A stretch of DNA of 35,952 nt from contig JALEGB010000092.1 in assembly GCA_022760355.1 (NCBI GenBank), positions 1 through 35,952 on the forward strand, written 5' to 3'. The notes under the pieces are model-generated. The model ran no database searches and was not told the origin of the DNA. It saw only the letters and a program-made list of their open reading frames with translations. Positions 32,415-35,952 of the stretch are shown piece by piece. The first letter of the stretch is position 1. Each line of letters starts with the position of its first letter. The stretch is from Neomegalonema sp. GTDB lineage: Bacteria; Pseudomonadota; Alphaproteobacteria; Rhodobacterales; Rhodobacteraceae. The translations under genes were made by a program, and so were the position numbers.

Positions 32415-33242
32415 TTGCGTGTTTTTCTGTTTAATATCCTGTTTTTTAGCACGACGTTCTTCGTCGCCGCCATTGCGCTGCTTGCGTCGATCGGGCCTGG
32501 GTCCGGCCGAATCCGATGGTGCCTGAGGCAGCAATGTCGCTTTATCAATTGGCTGGCGCGGGTCGTGCTCGGCGCGCGTATCGAGGTGCGTGGGCTGGAG
32601 CAGTTCAAGGATGGCGAACGCCCAGCGCTGATTGTCAGCAAGCATCAGAGCGAGCTTGATGTTTTTACGCCTTTGGCGATCTACCCGGACCTCTCCGCCG
32701 TCGCGATGGCCGAACTTGCGCGCTATCCGTTGATTGGCCCAGTTCTGCGCAAGCTGGATTACATTCTGGTGAGTGTTGAGGGCAAGCGGGTTAATCAACT
32801 GGATCAGGTGATGGAGGGCGCACGCAAGGCGCACGCGCAGGGGCGCCCGATCCTGATCTATCCGGAGGGGGAGTTGATGCGGATCGGGTCGCGTCAGCGC
32901 TATCGCAGCGGCGTTTGGCACATCTATAATGATCTTGGCGTTCCGGCCACGCCAGTCGCATTGAGTTGCGGGTTGGTTTGGCCTCAACGCAAATGGATTA
33001 AGCGGGTGAACCAGACTTGCGTGATCGAGTTTCTGCCGCCGATTGCGCCTGGGCTGGATAAGGGCGCGTTTATGGAGCGTCTGGAGGCCACGATCGAGAG
33101 CAACACCATGCGCTTGATCCGCGAGCATGGCGCGCCTGAGGATGTGGCGATCGCCGAAGAGCGTCATCGTCTTGGCCTGAATAACGACGATCCAAAGGCG
33201 CAGCCGGTCGATGCGGCCAAGGGCGCGGCTGGATCGACGTGA
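32415..33242 (+). CDS. PlsC-like 1-acyl-sn-glycerol-3-phosphate acyltransferase
   Basis: A membrane-associated lysophosphatidate acyltransferase, 275 residues. A TTG at 32415 is preferred (GGAGA eight bases upstream), giving MRVFLFNILFFSTTFF; another TTG at 32370 lacks an SD. One hydrophobic span opens the protein. The acyltransferase motif HX4D is in VSKHQSELDVF; the third motif reads YPEGEL instead of FPEGTR; and VPATPVALSCGLVWPQ resembles the last block. It is followed by an LplT-like transporter, so it may re-acylate imported lysophospholipids, or it may simply make phosphatidic acid. The start choice is uncertain. Confidence 0.85.
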   Translation: MRVFLFNILFFSTTFFVAAIALLASIGPGSGRIRWCLRQQCRFINWLARVVLGARIEVRGLEQFKDGERPALIVSKHQSELDVFTPLAIYPDLSAVAMAELARYPLIGPVLRKLDYILVSVEGKRVNQLDQVMEGARKAHAQGRPILIYPEGELMRIGSRQRYRSGVWHIYNDLGVPATPVALSCGLVWPQRKWIKRVNQTCVIEFLPPIAPGLDKGAFMERLEATIESNTMRLIREHGAPEDVAIAEERHRLGLNNDDPKAQPVDAAKGAAGST

Positions 33243-33252
33243 TCCACAACAA

Positions 33253-33288
33253 CGCTTGGACCTGACCTGGCGCTTGGGCCTGACTTGG
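33253..33288 (+). repeat. 18-bp tandem duplication after plsC
   Basis: CGCTTGGACCTGACCTGG (33253-33270) and CGCTTGGGCCTGACTTGG (33271-33288) are adjacent copies with two differences. They begin ten bases after the plsC stop codon. No function is evident; they may reflect replication slippage. Confidence 0.7.
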
Positions 33289-33414
33289 CGCGGTTTGCAT
33301 GACCATAGTTAACCTGCGCCCTGGTCTTCGCTATAGGAATGCGGAGGTTTTCGCGAGCATCCGACGCCGAGTACGGCGCGGAGCCGCCGGGGCGGGTTGT
33401 TGAAAGGGCGGACC

Positions 33415-35148
33415 ATGACCGACAATGCAGTGGCTGCGGCGCGCGCGTCTGCGGCCGATCGCGCAGCGGGGAGTGAGCCGGCCGGCAGGCTGATTGCGCG
33501 ACGGTCCTTCCTACCGTTGTTTATTGTCCAGGCTCTCGGCGCTTTTAATGACAACATTTTTAAAACCGCCTTCGTTTCGTTAATGACCTACATCCTAGCC
33601 GCAAAAATGGAGATGGATGTCGAGTTGTTAGTGCCGGTTGCCGCGGCAGTATTCATTCTCCCCTTTGCTTTTCTTGCGCCCTTCGCCGGTCAGATTGCTG
33701 ACCGTGTCGACAAGGCGAAGATGATGCAATGGGTGAAGTTCGCTGAACTTATATTAATGGGGATTGCGGCAGTCGCATATATTTCCCAAAGCACGCCGCT
33801 TCTTTTTCTTCTTCTGTTCTTGATGGGGGCGCAGTCCGCGTTTTTTAGCCCGATTAAATATGGGGTTCTGCCACAATATTTACATCGGAGCGAGCTGGTG
33901 AAGGGCAACGGCCTGATCCAGGCGGCAACCTTCGTCGCTATTTTGGGCGGGACGATCGCGGGAACGAATTTGGTGCTGACGCCGATCGGCGCAGAGGTTG
34001 TTTCCGCGGTGGTGGTGGCGGTCGCCTTGATCGGATGGGCCGCGAGCTGGTATGCGCCGCCGGCGCCGCGGGCGAGCGGCGTTGCGCCCTTCCGCGCCGC
34101 CGGTCTGATCGATGGCAGCCTGCATCTGCGCCGATGGGTTGGCGAGGGGCTGTCGCTGGGGATTACGGCCGGGCGTTTCGCGGTTTTCTTCGCGCTTTGG
34201 GCGGCAATTTACGCGGGCGTTGAGATGACCATATTCAGCGGCGGCCCGATGGAGACGTTGCTGCCCTACAAGGGCTGGGTCGTGTTCGGCTCGGCGCTGT
34301 TCATCTACCTGCTGTACCTGCTCTGGCCGTCGATCATCGATTCGTTAGATAGCGCGCGCCGGTCGCGCGCCTCCTACAATGCGATCCGCGCCATCGCTTG
34401 GTTTTGGTTTGTCGGGGCGAGCTATCTCGCGGTGCTGCCCATCCTGGCGTCAAAGCAATTGCTGGGCGATCAGACGGTGCTGACGCTGCTGCTCGCTGCT
34501 TTTTCGGTCGGGATCGGCATTGGCTCGATTTTGACTGGGCTGATCTATCGCGGCGGCGTCAAGATCGCCTTTGCGCCCTGGGGCGCGGTTGGCATCGCGA
34601 TATTCTCGCTCGATCTCGCCTTTATCATCGATGTGCAGCCTGATTCGGTCGCGGCCTGCGCGCTGACCTTCGAGGGCGGCGCGATCGTGCCGAAGGAGGC
34701 TGACGGCTTTCTCGAAATCACGCGCTATTTTGGCGCCGCCTACGGTTGGCGAAGCTTGGCGGATATGCCGCTTTCCGCCAGCACTTGCATTGATGTGTTT
34801 CAGTTTCTTTCCAAGCCTGTGGGCTGGCGGATCTTGTTCGACTTTGTCGCGCTGACGACTTGCGCCGGCGTGTATCTCACGCCGTTAAATGCGGTCTATC
34901 AGGCGGAGGCGCCGGAAGACGCGCGTGGCCGCGTCGTGGCATGCTCCAATATGATCGATTCGACCTTTATGGCGCTCTCCAGCGTCGCGATTGTCGTGCT
35001 TGGGATGGCGGGCCTCTCGGAACAGGAAATGCTTGGCTTGCTTGGCGTAACCGGCGTTTTCGCGGCGTTCGTGGTTGCCCGGTGGGCGCCGGAGACCAAG
35101 CTTGGCAAGGCGGCGTTGGCGATCCTGCCGGCGGCGAAGCAGGGATGA
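33415..35148 (+). CDS. MFS transporter, LplT-like (lysophospholipid carrier family)
   Basis: A 577-residue major facilitator transporter in the inner membrane with about twelve spans. The ATG at 33415 has AAAGGG upstream. Family-like segments: PLFIVQALGAFNDNIFKTAF, typical of LplT, then AGQIADRVDKAKMMQWVKF, SAFFSPIKYGVLPQYLHRSE and KGNGLIQAATFVAILGG. It is longer than E. coli LplT (397 residues) and has an extra soluble loop near residues 420-480 (KEADGFLEITRYFGAAYGWR). It follows a PlsC-like acyltransferase, suggesting import and re-acylation of lysophospholipids. The first 350 bp or so are only about 48% GC, whereas the rest is about 65-70%, so the gene may be mosaic. Confidence 0.88.
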   Translation: MTDNAVAAARASAADRAAGSEPAGRLIARRSFLPLFIVQALGAFNDNIFKTAFVSLMTYILAAKMEMDVELLVPVAAAVFILPFAFLAPFAGQIADRVDKAKMMQWVKFAELILMGIAAVAYISQSTPLLFLLLFLMGAQSAFFSPIKYGVLPQYLHRSELVKGNGLIQAATFVAILGGTIAGTNLVLTPIGAEVVSAVVVAVALIGWAASWYAPPAPRASGVAPFRAAGLIDGSLHLRRWVGEGLSLGITAGRFAVFFALWAAIYAGVEMTIFSGGPMETLLPYKGWVVFGSALFIYLLYLLWPSIIDSLDSARRSRASYNAIRAIAWFWFVGASYLAVLPILASKQLLGDQTVLTLLLAAFSVGIGIGSILTGLIYRGGVKIAFAPWGAVGIAIFSLDLAFIIDVQPDSVAACALTFEGGAIVPKEADGFLEITRYFGAAYGWRSLADMPLSASTCIDVFQFLSKPVGWRILFDFVALTTCAGVYLTPLNAVYQAEAPEDARGRVVACSNMIDSTFMALSSVAIVVLGMAGLSEQEMLGLLGVTGVFAAFVVARWAPETKLGKAALAILPAAKQG

Positions 35149-35198
35149 CATCGGAGCCGGCCTCGCGCGCTGCGCGACAATCGGTAGTGTGACGGTGA

Positions 35199-35684
35199 AT
35201 GACAAGCAAACCGAACAAGCGCCGGGGGCGAGGAGCGCAGTTGGAGCCGGAGTTCTGGCGTAAAAAGACGCTGGAGCAGCTCTCGCATGAGGAGTGGGAG
35301 GCTCTTTGCGATGGGTGCGGTAAATGCTGCCTGCTGAAGCTGGAGGATTGTGACACCAACAAAGTGTCCTACACCAACGTTGCTTGCCGTCTGTTTGATC
35401 CGGAAACCTGCCGATGCGGCTCCTACGATCTGCGCTTTCAGCTTGTGCCGCAATGCGTGCAGCTCACCCCTGAAACCGTCCGCCGAGAGAAGGAGTGGAT
35501 GCCGCGCACCTGCGCTTATCGGTTAGTGGCCGAAGGCTATGATCTTTATCCCTGGCATCCCTTGCGAACGGGGGACGCCAACAGCGTGCATGAGGCGGGC
35601 GTTTCGATCCTGAACCAGTGTGAGCTCGAGTTCGATGTGCCGGAAGACGAGCTTGAAGATCACATCGTCGCGGAAACGATATAG
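35199..35684 (+). CDS. UPF0260 / YcgN-family cysteine-rich protein
   Basis: A 161-residue protein of the UPF0260 (YcgN) family, function unknown. The start [20 protein letters not shown] has only a weak SD. The family core is [14 protein letters not shown], then [39 protein letters not shown] and [11 protein letters not shown]. The clustered cysteines (CxxCxxCC plus a CRC pair) suggest a zinc or iron-sulfur site. Compared with the E. coli protein the C-terminus is close to full length. The TAG stop codon lies in the left terminal repeat of the palindromic element at 35682-35949, so the final residues may have been changed by its insertion. Confidence 0.9.
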   Translation: MTSKPNKRRGRGAQLEPEFWRKKTLEQLSHEEWEALCDGCGKCCLLKLEDCDTNKVSYTNVACRLFDPETCRCGSYDLRFQLVPQCVQLTPETVRREKEWMPRTCAYRLVAEGYDLYPWHPLRTGDANSVHEAGVSILNQCELEFDVPEDELEDHIVAETI

Positions 35685-35949
35685 GGTCGAAACCCCTTCA
35701 TCAGACGCCGTCAGCCCGGTTTAGGGGCTTGTCGGCCAGAATATCGAGGCGCTGGGGGTGTGGCTCACCGCCAAGCCTAGATATCGACGCCGGGCGCGCC
35801 CCAAAACCGGGCCCGAAGGGCGCTTCCCAGCCCGTCCTCAGCTGGGCTTACCGGTCTTGACCGGGCAATCAGCCCGCTCCGCGCCCGGTGCGAAGCCGAG
35901 AACGGGCTAGGAAGCGCTGACGACGCCTGATGAAGGGGTTTCGATCCTA
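35682..35949. mobile_element. Nested palindromic element with terminal inverted repeats (MITE-like)
   Basis: A 268-bp element with 33-bp terminal inverted repeats: 35682-35714 and 35917-35949, 30 of 33 positions matching. The ends read TAGGGTCGAAAC and GTTTCGATCCTA. Inside are two further long stems: 35715-35728 with 35798-35811 (14 bp, one mismatch) and 35820-35835 with 35902-35917 (16 bp, one mismatch). The second contains the small hairpin CCGGTC-TT-GACCGG (35851-35864), itself enclosed by GGGCT/AGCCC. No open frame of note is present. The terminal TA could be a target duplication as in IS630-type elements. It may be a MITE or an interspersed palindromic repeat, and as RNA would fold into a branched structure. 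Confidence 0.7.
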
Positions 35950-35952
35950 GGG

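Overview
This window is a chromosomal stretch of a GC-rich Gram-negative bacterium, almost certainly an alphaproteobacterium. The pointers are a CIRCE-controlled groES-groL operon, lipopolysaccharide genes (kdsB), a TipF-like protein with a degenerate EAL domain (a type known from Caulobacter) followed by a TIGR01459-type HAD protein and ribF, a perfect FNR-type box, and an ECF-sigma (RpoE/ChrR-like) promoter in front of a photolyase. I cannot name the genus; Caulobacterales/Hyphomonadales-like organisms would fit. No rRNA, convincing tRNA, CRISPR array, prophage or complete insertion sequence is visible. Most genes are housekeeping or envelope functions, and starts were chosen mainly from Shine-Dalgarno (SD) spacing.

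Layout. 1-4.6 kb, minus strand: a secreted SH3/COG3650-type protein, pheT, and a secreted protein with a peptidoglycan-binding domain plus MORN repeats. Two hairpins sharing a conserved 24-nt tail (1-58 on plus, 962-1020 on minus) face each other across the first gene. 4.8-11.3 kb, plus strand: photolyase, then an FAD oxidoreductase, a DUF1365 protein and a cyclopropane-synthase-like methyltransferase, a small membrane protein and an unusual FdhD. 11.4-16.3 kb: rluA (minus) and a three-component ABC importer whose binding protein and permease lie on plus while its ATPase converges on minus, separated by a 23-bp inverted repeat. 16.4-20.7 kb: a membrane protein, an MscS channel, kdsB, a GalU-type uridylyltransferase and a small globin-fold-like protein without the heme histidine. 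20.7-25 kb: a secreted protein, a Tat-exported metallo-beta-lactamase-fold hydrolase, and groES-groL with its promoter and CIRCE operator. 25.2-29.6 kb: a second MscS with a basic tail, a DUF3429 membrane protein, a gene-poor stretch of about 0.6 kb, and the TipF-like protein. 29.8-35.7 kb, plus strand: HAD hydrolase, MaoC hydratase behind an FNR box, ribF, plsC-like acyltransferase, LplT-like transporter and a YcgN/UPF0260 protein.

How parts work together. The photolyase/FAD oxidoreductase/DUF1365/methyltransferase group looks like a light- or singlet-oxygen-responsive unit that repairs DNA and modifies membrane acyl chains; the ECF-type promoter at 4765-4794 supports this. KdsB and the uridylyltransferase supply activated sugars for envelope polysaccharide. 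The acyltransferase and LplT-like carrier suggest lysophospholipid import and re-acylation.

The most unexpected structures are the 268-bp nested palindromic element at 35682-35949, whose left terminal repeat supplies the stop codon of the last gene; the paired hairpin-plus-tail repeats at the left edge; and the hairpin that masks the ribosome-binding site of the globin-like gene. All functional statements rest on reading the sequence and remembered family features; no database search was run.
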